DNA of 64,000 nucleotides, taken from Sedimentitalea nanhaiensis DSM 24252 (GTDB lineage Bacteria; Pseudomonadota; Alphaproteobacteria; Rhodobacterales; Rhodobacteraceae). A model generated the notes under the pieces. It made no database searches. It was not told the origin of the DNA and was given only the letters and a program-made list of their open reading frames with translations. The stretch is from positions 1,913,597 through 1,977,596 of the forward strand of contig NZ_KI421509.1 in NCBI RefSeq assembly GCF_000473225.1, read 5' to 3'. Position numbers and translations under genes: made by a program. Each line of letters opens with the position of its first letter. Position 1 is the stretch's first letter. Below are positions 42,928 to 51,741 of this stretch, piece by piece.

Positions 42928-43914
42928 CTAGGGGGCAAGACTTGCCAAACTGATGCTCTGAACGCGCTTATCTGGCCCGAAGACAATTACCGCATACAAT
43001 TTTGCGAAACTATCCCGATCCTCCAAACACCCGAGAACTGAGAATTTTTCCGCTGTGGATGTCGCGCCACCGGGCGCACGCCCAAGGATTTGGGTCACCT
43101 CGCCCCGGGTTAGCCCAACCCGCAAGCCGGACGGCATTTCCCATAACGCCGTCGTGGCGCTCATTCCGATGACGACGTTTCGGAAGATATCAATATCCAT
43201 GCCCGCAAGCGTCATTCGATCCACCTCTTCGCCAGCCAGAAAGACGCCGCTTGCTTCTGGTGATCCAAGTTTGCCGAGTGACATCAGCGGATCCCCCATC
43301 GCGACGCCCCGGAGGGCGAACTCTGTCGCCGGCAAACAATCTCCGTCGTCAGGCAAGCGGGTTTCCGACCCGAGCAGCGAAGCCTGGCCGGGTGCAGCAG
43401 GAACCCATGTCTTTGACCGGTCATCCCAAACAAGCCCAGCGGCCAGCTTCGCAGCATAGAGCCCGCCGTCGCCAAAGCCATAGGTCACGGTGTCCGGGAT
43501 ACATTCAAGCCTGCTCAGGGTCTTGCCGTTTTGCGCCACCTCGACCCACCCAAAATGCTGGGGGCCAAGTTGCATTTCCTCGTCCGAAAAAGGTCGCTCG
43601 AAACCACCGCCGACTTCATAGCTGAACGCGCCGTTATAGAAGGTGACATTCTCGTGTATGGCCTTCCCCAAACCAGACCAGGGCTCGAAATCCACAAGCG
43701 TCACAGGCTCTGAAAGAAAGAAATCGGGGGCGCCGCCGACTGGGCCATAGCTATAGGTTGCAACCTGATCGTCGGAGCAAACCATGACCTCTGTATCGCG
43801 ATCCGCAATCTGGCAGGACATGAAGATTTCTTGCCCGACCGGACAGCCAGCGCTTGCAGTGCTGGAGAAACAGCCCCCGACCCCTATAAGACAGGCACCT
43901 AAAAACCGGCCCAA
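42928..43914 (-). CDS. Exported protein of unknown function with BamE/SmpA-like C-terminal segment
   Basis: The 328-residue protein starts at a TTG at 43914, 8 bp after AAAGGA. Signal peptide 1-22 (FLGACLIGVGGCFSSTASA). The mature part has an N-terminal beta-rich domain with Cys pairs (GCPVGQEIFMSC; MVCSDDQ) and a middle with FGWVEVAQNGKTLSRLECIPD and TVTYGFGDGGLYAAKLAAG. Near 285 it has SGLRVGLTRGEVTQILGRAP, which resembles the LRxGMTxxEVxxLLGxP motif of SmpA/OmlA-type domains. It lies on the lower-GC island with no functional partner nearby. Confidence 0.7.
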   Translation of the reverse strand: MGRFLGACLIGVGGCFSSTASAGCPVGQEIFMSCQIADRDTEVMVCSDDQVATYSYGPVGGAPDFFLSEPVTLVDFEPWSGLGKAIHENVTFYNGAFSYEVGGGFERPFSDEEMQLGPQHFGWVEVAQNGKTLSRLECIPDTVTYGFGDGGLYAAKLAAGLVWDDRSKTWVPAAPGQASLLGSETRLPDDGDCLPATEFALRGVAMGDPLMSLGKLGSPEASGVFLAGEEVDRMTLAGMDIDIFRNVVIGMSATTALWEMPSGLRVGLTRGEVTQILGRAPGGATSTAEKFSVLGCLEDRDSFAKLYAVIVFGPDKRVQSISLASLAP

Positions 43915-43979
43915 ATCCCAAATCCTTTCGTCACAAAAATCCTGCCGTTCATGTCTCGAAGACCTGATTGGAATGCCCC

Positions 43980-44441
43980 TTACGGAGACACGTCCAAGTC
44001 AATCAGATTGAGTTTTGTTGCCACTTGCCGCATCACGTCAACCGCCCTCAATGAGGAACCCGCAGCACATGCAGCGGATATTTCATAATAAAATTTCGTG
44101 CGCTGGAGCGTTGTCGAAGGAAAAGAAGGATGCGCGAGATCCACCTTTCTGATGTGGTTGTCTTGCATGAACCGTCTCATGAGAACCATAAATGGCAAGG
44201 TCTCTTCCTGCGGCTGACCCAGATCATCATGAAACGCACCTGTTCGCCTATGATAGGCAATTTCGGCATCATGATATGCGAAGATAAAGTCCTCGTGCCT
44301 TTCGCTCAGTTCTTCGCAGGTCAATCCTATAAGGTCTTCAGAGGTATAGTGCTTTATCTGGGTCGGCTGGGACCAGGCGAAAAAGACCAGTGCGCCCGCA
44401 GCAATGCAAAACAACGAGAAAAATCCGGCGATCTTCTTCAT
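43980..44441 (-). CDS. Hypothetical membrane-anchored protein
   Basis: The 153-residue protein was started at the ATG at 44441 behind GGAGGGGCC; the longer frame has no ribosome site. One N-terminal helix (KKIAGFFSLFCIAAGALVFFAW) is followed by a helical exported domain. YTSEDLIGLTCEELSERHED near 30-50 and a later Cys (SAACAAG) may form a disulfide, faintly like HdeA/HdeB acid chaperones, but I do not assign it. Base composition is lower in GC than the core genes, in line with the island. Confidence 0.62.
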   Translation of the reverse strand: MKKIAGFFSLFCIAAGALVFFAWSQPTQIKHYTSEDLIGLTCEELSERHEDFIFAYHDAEIAYHRRTGAFHDDLGQPQEETLPFMVLMRRFMQDNHIRKVDLAHPSFPSTTLQRTKFYYEISAACAAGSSLRAVDVMRQVATKLNLIDLDVSP

Positions 44442-44923
44442 GGCCCCTCCTACAATACAGCGGGCCTGCCTGTCAAAATGGCACTCTGCGCCAGCAAGAA
44501 AATTGCAGAATGCCGCAATGAGCCATACCAATAGCGATCATCAAAACATCACGCAGACTCTGCGAATATGAGCTTGGAGCTGTCGTGCGGTAACGCAGCG
44601 CAGAAGGCTCGGCGATCTGATCTTGCGGCGCCGGGGACAGCCCTTTGCTTTCAGTCGCGGTACCGAAATCTTGACCGATCGATTTCCCCGCACCGGATCT
44701 TCATACCCTGCGGAACATTTCGATTGTTCATATAACTGTAACGCGGACAAAGCGAACCTTCGCGGTTCTTGCGCCAATGTGCGTATTTCCAATGTGCGCC
44801 CCTGAATCGTTGAAGACGCCATACTCAAAACAGTTTTTTCGCAACATAAACGACATGTTTCTGGCTGACGCCGCCGCGCGTTGGAGATACACCTTTTTGT
44901 AGAGAAAAGGCCCGTTGACGCTT
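44442..44923. other. Gene-poor island segment
   Basis: About 480 bases of lower GC than the flanks. Two overlapping minus-strand frames of 87-95 codons exist, but they have basic, Cys/Arg-heavy compositions, no ribosome site and conflict with each other, so I do not call them genes. Confidence 0.5.
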
Positions 44924-45205
44924 TTATGGCTCATCAAATTCCGGTACGTTTCCCAACCTGACAAGGAAGCATGGCGATCCAACTTCGCCACTGCCTGGAT
45001 CTTCGCTTATCTCGTAAGCATCAGCACCGGCGCAATCTTCAGATTTGGCTTCCCTTTCGGCTCTGTTTTGGGCCTCGGACGCCGTGGTGTATTCAAATTG
45101 TTTGCCAATCTTCAAACCAGCTTGCCCATCACGGCCGGGTTTCTGTTCTACATATGTCTGGCAGATATAGTGAACCTTCGGTGATTTTTCGTCTGAGTTT
45201 GTCAT
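44924..45205 (-). CDS. Small conserved-looking hypothetical protein
   Basis: The 93-residue soluble, hydrophilic protein starts with an ATG at 45205 and a GGA 8 bp upstream. It has VHYICQTYVEQKPGRDGQAG and a helical EAQNRAEREAKSEDCAGADA segment; the YICQTYxE/YTTASEAQxRAER pattern looks constrained and not like a random frame. No signal peptide. The function is unknown; it may belong with the other small island genes on this strand. Confidence 0.6.
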   Translation of the reverse strand: MTNSDEKSPKVHYICQTYVEQKPGRDGQAGLKIGKQFEYTTASEAQNRAEREAKSEDCAGADAYEISEDPGSGEVGSPCFLVRLGNVPEFDEP

Positions 45206-45271
45206 TGTTAAATCCTTGGACGGAATTTGGAGCGATACTGATGCCTGTCAACACGGGCGCCAAAAATGGTT

Positions 45272-45505
45272 TTATCGCTTTGTTACGGCAATAGGTGGAC
45301 GTGATTTGCGCGCGACCCCGACGGCTTCAGTGGGTGTGTTCGCTTCCCTTTCAAGCCGGGCGATGCGAAGTCGCGCGTTCTTGACTTGTCTTTGTTCTGC
45401 TTCTTCGTCGACGATCTCTCTGACGATACGCGTCGTCTTTTCCATGGGCGTTTCAGGTCTGGTGACATGTTCTGTGAACAGTGTTGTTTTTGTTAGTTTT
45501 GCCAA
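45272..45505 (-). CDS. Small hypothetical protein with TTG start
   Basis: The 77-residue protein is set by an AAGGAG 8 bp before a TTG at 45505; there is no ATG in that position. It is a charged helical protein (EKTTRIVREIVDEEAEQRQV; NARLRIARLEREANTP) with possible short coiled coil. No homologue recognised. It lies 47 bp after the racemase stop in the same direction and may be the last gene of that transcript. Confidence 0.55.
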   Translation of the reverse strand: MAKLTKTTLFTEHVTRPETPMEKTTRIVREIVDEEAEQRQVKNARLRIARLEREANTPTEAVGVARKSRPPIAVTKR

Positions 45506-45552
45506 TGGAAATCTCCTTTACGGCTTAGTTATTCATCTCTGAACTGGGTGCA

Positions 45553-46674
45553 TCAAATCAATGCCAGGCGTTTGGATGCGGTTTTAGCGCCCCTCGTTTG
45601 GGGTGAAGTCTGGTCACAAAGCAGTGTTGTGTTGACATCGGGAGCGGCCATGGCATGCATCAACGCGCTGTAGTTCACCTGAAACCTCATTTCGGCACCC
45701 ACCCCCAGCGTTGGCAGGTTTGTGGCAAGGACGAGATGATCGCTCGTTGCGCCGATAAACACGTTCCCGGCGGGCATCGAAAGGCCCTGAATGTCGGTAT
45801 CCTGATGTCCGATGGCGAGGATCAAACGCGTGGCGTCTTTACAGGGCGGCGCACTCCGACGTTTTACCAAAGCAGGATCGGCACTGTTGACGGGGTGAGG
45901 CGCAGGTTTCGTATCTGTCTCAATGATCTCGGCGACAAGCACAAACGCATCATCATACATCCCGGCAATCGGGTTTCCGGATACCGGATCAACGCCCAGA
46001 AGGATTGCCTCTCCCAGCCTTAGATCATTGATGCGACCGGTGGAATGGCCTCCGAAAGCCCAAGGAAGGTTTGCGGAATTGCCGCCGGAAACTGTCTGAA
46101 GGGAGGTTCCGCACTTTGCCTCAGTCTCACTCACGAGGTCAGAGAAGGCTGTCATTTCGGCCGCATCCGGGGCGGCACTGTTCAGGCACGCAAAATTTGC
46201 CGCAATACCCTCCAACGCGACACCGGGCATTTCCATCACTTGTTGCGACATTGCAGCCAAGTGTTCTGGCATAATCCCTTCGCGCAGATCACCCATTTCG
46301 ACCATCAGGATAACATCGTGAACCTTGTCGTTCTGGATCGCGGCAGCAGCCAAGGCCGCGATGACCGCCATCTCGGTGTTGTAGCTCGCCTCACAAACTT
46401 GGACGACCTGATCGGCTTGGCTCAGCATCGGCGTTCGAATCAGAGTGATCGGGCCGGATATGCCCGCTTTGCGTAATTCCTGCACGTTGATGAGCCGTGC
46501 GTCCGCAAGACCGCTCGCGCCGCCATCCAGCATGGCTTGGGCGATGGCTGGATGCCCGCACACGGCCTTGGTCACGCCGGTGGTGCCGATGCCACGCGCC
46601 GCCAGCCGCTTCATAACGGTCTGTGTGTTCTGGCGTATCTTGTGCAGATCCACCTCTATCCGAGGGGTGCTCAT
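45553..46674 (-). CDS. PLP-dependent amino-acid racemase, alanine racemase fold type III
   Basis: The 373-residue protein has the N-terminal barrel RIEVDLHKIRQNTQTVMKRL, then TTGVTKAVCGHPAIAQAML, in which Lys36 is the PLP Schiff-base residue. GASGLADARLINVQELRKAG, VILMVEMGDLREGIMPE, the phosphate-binding SGGNSANLPWA and RLGEAILLGVDPVSGNP follow. This is the YhfX/ornithine-racemase-like branch rather than biosynthetic Alr. It is translated after the DUF1611 gene with a 4-bp overlap, so the two act in one pathway, probably making or breaking a D-amino acid. The substrate is undetermined. Confidence 0.85.
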   Translation of the reverse strand: MSTPRIEVDLHKIRQNTQTVMKRLAARGIGTTGVTKAVCGHPAIAQAMLDGGASGLADARLINVQELRKAGISGPITLIRTPMLSQADQVVQVCEASYNTEMAVIAALAAAAIQNDKVHDVILMVEMGDLREGIMPEHLAAMSQQVMEMPGVALEGIAANFACLNSAAPDAAEMTAFSDLVSETEAKCGTSLQTVSGGNSANLPWAFGGHSTGRINDLRLGEAILLGVDPVSGNPIAGMYDDAFVLVAEIIETDTKPAPHPVNSADPALVKRRSAPPCKDATRLILAIGHQDTDIQGLSMPAGNVFIGATSDHLVLATNLPTLGVGAEMRFQVNYSALMHAMAAPDVNTTLLCDQTSPQTRGAKTASKRLALI

Positions 46675-47870
46675 ATCGCGGCCACAGGCGGTCCTTGCTG
46701 CAAGCCGGGATAGGCGGCAAAGACCATGGCCAGCAAAGCGGTGACCGGTTGGCTGAGCGCATCGGTCACGGGCAATCCGAGATCTTGTGATTGCGCGGCG
46801 ATGGTGTCGATAATCTCGGCGTCCGACATCCCTTCGTGATTGAGTGTGACACCGATGACCCTCGTATCCGCGAAGGCCTCAATAAGGGCGATCTCACTTG
46901 ACGGGTTGGGCATTGGCATGTCCGGGAAATCACAGCGATGGACGCGTTTGGGCGCGTGCTGAAGGATGACGGCATCCGGCTGGCTGCCACGCAGGATAAA
47001 GGCGGATGTGCAGAACGCCGGATGGCTCAGCGCGCCTTGACCTTCGATCAGGATGACATCCGGGTGCTCAGCATTATCCGCCGCCACGATCGCTGCTTCA
47101 AGTTCACCACAACAGAACTGAGGCGGAACGGCATCCATGGCGACACCGTATTTTGCACCCTGCATCAGGCCCGTTTGGCCGGTGCCGACAAGCACTGTGT
47201 TTATGCCCTTCGCATTCAATGCGCGGGCAAGAACGGTGGCTGTTGTCCGCTTGCCAATGGCGCAATCGGTGCCAAGAACCGCGATGCGCAGCGCGTCTAC
47301 ATGTGCGACGCTCCCGTCAAACAGGCGCATGTCCTTGCTGGGTTTTGGCTTGCGAATATCGCGGATGGTGACACCTTTTGCTGTCGCAACATTGGCGATC
47401 TCCGGGTCATCACTTAGGTATTCGTGCAGACCACTTACGATATTCATGCCAAGCCCAATCGCATCCAATACCACGCCGCGGTCGTTGGTCGACAGCTTGC
47501 CGGTTGACGGCGCCATACCATATATCAAAGTGTCTGGCGTCGTTGGCTGGTGCTGAACCGCCGTTTCAAGGTCGGCAAATATTGGGACAAGATTGGCTTT
47601 CCCGTCCAAAATCACCCCGCTGTCCGAACCCGCATGATCACTGTCGATGACCGAAAGAATCCGATAGGCCTGTGAATGGCGCACAAGCCCGTTTGCAGTT
47701 TTGCCATCGATTCTGGCGAAGTTACCTTCGCAATATACGATTGCGGTCGGCGCGGCAGCCGCATGCAGATTTACGTGCTGTTTCTGGATTTCGGTTGGGT
47801 TGGATGATGGCAATTGCGCGCCTTTGATGGTCCGGCGGATGGTGTCCACCGTCTCGAACTCGGTTTCCAT
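46671..47870 (-). CDS. DUF1611/DgcN-family P-loop enzyme
   Basis: The 399-residue protein starts with an ATG at 47870 after AAAGGAACAG. N-terminal DUF1611_N part: YCEGNFARIDGKTANGLVRH. Rossmann/P-loop part: VLGTDCAIGKRTTATVLARAL near 197-217, GTGQTGLMQGAKYGVAMDAV, LIEGQGALSHPAFCTSAFIL near 265. The family includes DgcN, described as a D-glutamate N-acetyltransferase in marine bacteria. It has an N-terminal extension of about 45 residues relative to DgcN. It overlaps a racemase instead of the usual DgcA epimerase partner, so the substrate may differ. Confidence 0.85.
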   Translation of the reverse strand: METEFETVDTIRRTIKGAQLPSSNPTEIQKQHVNLHAAAAPTAIVYCEGNFARIDGKTANGLVRHSQAYRILSVIDSDHAGSDSGVILDGKANLVPIFADLETAVQHQPTTPDTLIYGMAPSTGKLSTNDRGVVLDAIGLGMNIVSGLHEYLSDDPEIANVATAKGVTIRDIRKPKPSKDMRLFDGSVAHVDALRIAVLGTDCAIGKRTTATVLARALNAKGINTVLVGTGQTGLMQGAKYGVAMDAVPPQFCCGELEAAIVAADNAEHPDVILIEGQGALSHPAFCTSAFILRGSQPDAVILQHAPKRVHRCDFPDMPMPNPSSEIALIEAFADTRVIGVTLNHEGMSDAEIIDTIAAQSQDLGLPVTDALSQPVTALLAMVFAAYPGLQQGPPVAAI

Positions 47871-47962
47871 ATCTGTTCCTTTCGAATGACAGGGAATGAG
47901 GTGTCGCTCCCAGCGAAGTGGAAGGGCTATCTTTTTGGCGTATCGACGAGGGCCTTGAGAAG

Positions 47963-48814
47963 TCAGTTATTGAAAACGCATTGACCGTTGGTTTTTGAAA
48001 CCCTCCGTGGCAATCCCAGCGGTTACCTGAACGGTCAAGATGGGTGTTTTCTGGCAAATGGATTGCGTCACAGCCGTCAGCCGTTTCAGCATATCCGCGG
48101 TCGCAGCGCCAACCTTTGCCGTAAGATACGTCGTCAAAATGGGCGTTGGCAGGGATCACGACGGCGTCGCATCGACCCTCTTTCTCACAATACCCACGCT
48201 CGCAGCCCAAGGCCGCCCAAACTGTGTGGGTTTCAGACAGGCGTTATCCGGCACCACACTTACAATACATGCGTCCCCGGACGCCACGTAACCCCGGTCG
48301 CACACCCATTCTGAGCCGGAAGGTCTGCTTGGCAGACAGGCGTGTTTGGGGGACGACAATTTCTCGGCAGGCATCACCCGTTCTGATGAACCCATGCAAG
48401 CATTTCCATCGTTTGCCCGATGCGTCCAAATACCCGCCAACAGGCACGATAACCTCGTCGCAATGCTGGTCATTTGTTTGTCTGTAACCGAGAAGACACT
48501 CCCACCCGGTGCCGTAAGATCTATTGTTCTCATAGGCATTTTGGGACACATCAACGGGGGCGCAGACCTCACCGTCGATCCGGTATCCCAAGTCGCATTT
48601 CCAGCCCTCCCCATAGCTTAAGTGAATGGGCATTCTGAGGAATGGCTTTAACCGTGGCTTGCGCAAATGACGGCCGTTGCAAGACCACTAGCGCGACAAG
48701 CACACAGACCGACAATGCCATGAGATAGTTTAGGCTGGCACCAAAATGTCGCTCCGGATGCTCGGTTGCCGCTACTCGAGCGCCCGACGGAGTAGCCCAT
48801 TTTCTATGATGCAT
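47963..48814 (-). pseudogene. Cysteine-rich repeat protein with signal peptide, broken by four frame disruptions
   Basis: Read across frames, the minus strand encodes a signal sequence (LMALSVCVLVALVVLQRPSFA) and then at least six repeats of about 33 residues with the pattern W-x-C-x-x-G-[YF]-x(5-7)-C-x-x-[VI]-x-[VL]-P-x-N-A. Examples are YGEGWKCDLGYRIDGEVC, YGTGWECLLGYRQTNDQHC, SEWVCDRGYVASGDAC and YGKGWRCDRGYAETADGC. The frame changes near 48630, in the C5 run near 48346, in a GGG at 48209 and in an A5 run near 47996. With each corrected, the protein ends WDCHGGFQKTNGQCVFNN at 47963. The start at 48814 overlaps the upstream gene by 11 bp. It is either decayed or affected by sequencing indels. 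Confidence 0.72.
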
Positions 48815-49157
48815 CGAGTTCAAGTCCTGCAATGCATGCATCCGCAAGATCGCGGTTCGGATCTTCGGTTCCGGGGATAGTCACCCATCCAGAGGCCATG
48901 ATCGCTTTGCGACGATTGAAACCGGACGCTTCTTGGATTAGCGCAAGTTTCGAAATCCGATCGGGGTCAACAGCGGACATTTCCAAACAAACCGGCACCA
49001 TTGCTTGCGTTATCTCCTCGCCGGCAAATCGTTTCGCCATCTTCTCGGCGTTGCTGCCGGTCATCCATCCGCCCCACGAAAAGCCAACGAGAGAGATGGC
49101 AGCCGCGCCCATCAGGGCACCGTAAATTCCGGGTTTCGTCCATTCTGGAAAAGTCAT
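48804..49157 (-). CDS. Small membrane-anchored hypothetical protein
   Basis: The 117-residue protein starts with an ATG at 49157 behind GAGGATC. N-terminal helix GALMGAAAISLVGFSWGGWM near 13-32, then a soluble helical part with AMVPVCLEMSAVDPDRISKL and ADACIAGLELDAS. The family pattern (membrane helix, GxWxTG, two Cys) resembles uncharacterised alphaproteobacterial proteins seen in phage-like islands, but I cannot name it. Its 3' end overlaps the start of the Cys-rich repeat gene. Confidence 0.62.
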   Translation of the reverse strand: MTFPEWTKPGIYGALMGAAAISLVGFSWGGWMTGSNAEKMAKRFAGEEITQAMVPVCLEMSAVDPDRISKLALIQEASGFNRRKAIMASGWVTIPGTEDPNRDLADACIAGLELDAS

Positions 49158-49339
49158 TTTAGATCCTCTGACGGGGAAAGTGCCGCCTCACTGTTTTTAG
49201 GCCTGTGTGTGCAGGCCTGATCTTGCGCCGCGGCATTTCCAAGTCGCGGTGATTGATGGCGTGCAGATCGAAGCCTCCGGTCGTCCTCCGGATCAATAAA
49301 AGTGCTATCGTCCATCGGTTGTCCGTAAAGCTGTGGCAT
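49154..49339 (-). CDS. Possible 61-residue protein coupled to the next gene
   Basis: A frame from the ATG at 49339 ends at 49154 with an ATGA overlap onto the 117-residue gene. The product is hydrophilic (PMDDSTFIDPEDDRRLRSA) with no domain. There is no strong ribosome site. The overlap is the only positive sign, so this is a weak call. Confidence 0.3.
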   Translation of the reverse strand: MPQLYGQPMDDSTFIDPEDDRRLRSARHQSPRLGNAAAQDQACTHRPKNSEAALSPSEDLK

Positions 49340-49689
49340 TGCACCACTTCATCTTGTGCAAAGAGCAACCAATTGACCGGCACAATTCATAGGTGCGTCC
49401 GACCACCACAAACGGACGAGCAAATGCCACAAGTGACGTGATCGTGCGCGATAGAATCGGCAACCTTCCCAAACATCAAACCCCGGTCAGGGGCATGACA
49501 GCAGAATTTTATTGATGGCAAATTGCAGTCCACTCTGGCAGGCAACACGCCCGAGCCGCAGAAAACCACAACGTTGTATAATTTATGTAGGGTCTAAGTG
49601 TCGGAATTACAACGTTGGTAACGTCTGGCAGCGCGTCTTTGGTGGCCAACGCGATCCTATTTAACTGCGACTAGCGGACCATCACCATG
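49340..49689. other. Low-GC non-coding stretch
   Basis: About 350 bases between the small island genes and the IS3 fragment. No frame with a ribosome site or recognisable product was found on either strand. The composition is AT-richer than the core genome. Confidence 0.5.
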
Positions 49690-50283
49690 TCATCGGCTAG
49701 GTCTTCGCCAACGATATCGTGTTTTGGCATGCTGCTTGAAGATAGTCATTCGCCGCATCGCAGGAAGTCGGTAATGAGAGGCTGTCCGTCGTTCGAGGTT
49801 TCCGGGCAGGTAGTAGTTTTCCAGCAGCACGCGGTTTTTCATCGTCTGATGCCAGCGCTCAATCTTAACCTGGGTCTGCGGATGGTGCGGCGCACCGCGA
49901 ACGTGATCCATACCCTTACCGTCGAGGTAATCTGCCTGATCGGCCGCCACATAGGACGAGCCGTTGTCGCTGAGCAGCCTCGGCTTGTGTACGACCGTAG
50001 CGCGATCGCAGCCCGAAGCCTCCAGCGCCAGGTCCAGCGTGTCGGTGACGTCGGCTGCCTTCATTGTGGTACAGAGCTTCCAGGCGATGATATCACGGCA
50101 GTAGTCGTCGAAGATCGTTGACAGATAGAACCAGCCCCAGCCGATGACCTTCAGATACGTGAAGTCGGTCTGCCAGAGCTCATTGGGGCGGGTCGTCTGG
50201 TCCCGGAACTCGTCAGCCGCCCGGATTACCACATGTGCCGGGGCTGTGATCAGCTCCTTATCTCTACGTGACGACCGGAACTC
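49690..50283 (-). pseudogene. IS3-family transposase OrfB fragment
   Basis: The minus-strand frame reads KELITAPAHVVIRAADEFRD, then PNELWQTDFTYLKVIGWGWF (first Asp), IFDDYCRDIIAWKLC, LLSDNGSSYVAADQA (second Asp) and GAPHHPQTQVKIERWHQTMK (Glu), the DDE core of IS3-group OrfB. The N-terminal HTH_21 part and OrfA are missing. After ENYYLPGNLE (near 49800) similarity ends. No terminal inverted repeats were found. It is an immobile remnant abutting the 3' end of the MocR gene. Confidence 0.85.
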
Positions 50284-50294
50284 ACGCCTTTACG

Positions 50295-51652
50295 TCATCG
50301 ACGGTCTCCAGAGTTTTGGTACGATACCGAAGCTTCCTCGACGGCTTCTCGAACGATCCGGAAAATCCCTTTCAGCTCATCTTTTGGTATGCCACCAAAT
50401 GCGAGGCGCAATGCCTGTGGCACTGCAACAATGGTTGCGAAGGGCTCCGCGCCGCATGCAGAAATTCCGCGATCTTTCAGACGTGTGACAATCGGTTCGG
50501 CTCGCACGCCCTTTTCGAATGGCAACCAGGCAAAGCCTGCGTTGCGGTGTGAAAGAATGAACGACCCGCCAAGAACGGACCGGCAGAGTTGCTGACGCTC
50601 TGAACCATCCCATCGCCGGGTCTCTTCGGAACTGGCAAGCGTGCCGTCTTCTATCCAGCCTGTGGCCAAGCCTGAGATCAGCGCTGGAGCGTTCCAGGTC
50701 GTCGCCCTGATCGCCTCAAGCAACCTGTCGATGTGGGTCACGGGAGCGATCAGATAGCCCAGACGCAACCCTGTCGCGAGGTTTTTGGAAAAGCTGCCCA
50801 CATGGACCGTGCGCTCCGGCGTGAGGGCGATGAAGCTTGATGGCGGATCGGGCTCCAGAAACGCATAGGCTGCATCCTCTATGATTAGAAGATCGTGCTT
50901 TCGCGCGACCTCGATGAGCCGCAGGCGCGTCATCTCGTCCATGACCGCTCCCAAAGGGTTGTGGACGGTGGGCATCAGATAGACCGCGCGCACCTTCCGT
51001 TCGCGGCACTGCCGTTCCAGATCGTCGGATCCATCACGCCGCCCCGCCCTTCAACCGGAACAAGTTCGAGACCCTGCAACGCAGCGACGGATTTGAAGCC
51101 CGGATAGGTCAGTGTGTCGGTCGCGATTGCGTCCCCGCATCGAAAAAGCCCGAGAGAGGTGACCGCCAGCCCGTGTTGGCCACCAGACGTGACCAACAGG
51201 CATTCGGGGTCAATGGGACCAAGGGTCGACGTGAGATTTTCGGCAATGATCCGGCGCTCATGCGTCCGGCCGCCATGCGGCTGGTATCGCAGCATCGCCT
51301 CAAGATCGCCTGCCGCTGCCAGTCGCCGTAGTCCCGCGCGCAACATATCCGCATCCGCCGCGTCCCCCGGCATGTTGAACACCAGGTCGATGAGACCCTC
51401 GCTGGCGGTCTGCCGAATCCCCAGCGAAGGCGGCAGGCCGAGATCGCGCACAAACGTGCCGCGCCCGGCTTCGCCGACAATCATGCCCCTGCGTTCGAGT
51501 TCCCCGTAGGCGCGCGTTGCCGTGGCAAGCGCCACATCGGCTTTTTCCGCAAAGGCGCGATGCGTGGGCAGCTTCGTGCCCGGCGCGAGTTTGCCACTCT
51601 GAATCGCGGTCGCGAGCATGTCGGCAAGGCGGATGTATCGGGCTTTTCCCAC
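50295..51652 (-). pseudogene. MocR/PdxR-type GntR regulator with aminotransferase domain, single frameshift
   Basis: From a GTG at 51652 the frame gives a GntR winged HTH (ATAIQSGKLAPGTKLPTHRAFAEKADVALATATRAYGELERRGMI) and the start of a type I aminotransferase domain (LLVTSGGQHGLAV). At about 51030, after GVMDP, one base is missing. The other frame then continues DDLERQCRERKVRAVYLMPT, HNPLGAVMDEMTRLRLIEVA, the PLP-Lys motif VGSFSKNLATGLRLGYLIAP, and ends at 50295. Together they make a normal 452-residue MocR protein. It is divergent from an MFS exporter, its likely target. The break may be real or a sequencing error. Confidence 0.82.
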
Positions 51653-51670
51653 GCTCTCACCGTATCTAGT

Positions 51671-51692
51671 ACAATCGAAAAATTGTTATATT
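51671..51692. promoter_or_regulatory. Candidate operator/promoter between MocR and MFS genes
   Basis: An AT-rich inverted repeat, ACAAT (51671-51675) and ATTGT (51682-51686), adjoins TATATT (51687-51692), a plausible -10 for the MFS gene. Arms of 5 bp are short, so this is tentative. Confidence 0.35.
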
Positions 51693-51741
51693 GAATACTT
51701 CATGGCAATCCGGCCTCAAGTCAATCTTCGAGGTCCGGCCC

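Noticed and set aside
44541-44991. Two overlapping minus-strand frames of 87-95 codons
   Set aside because: They conflict with each other, lack ribosome sites and have no protein-like composition.
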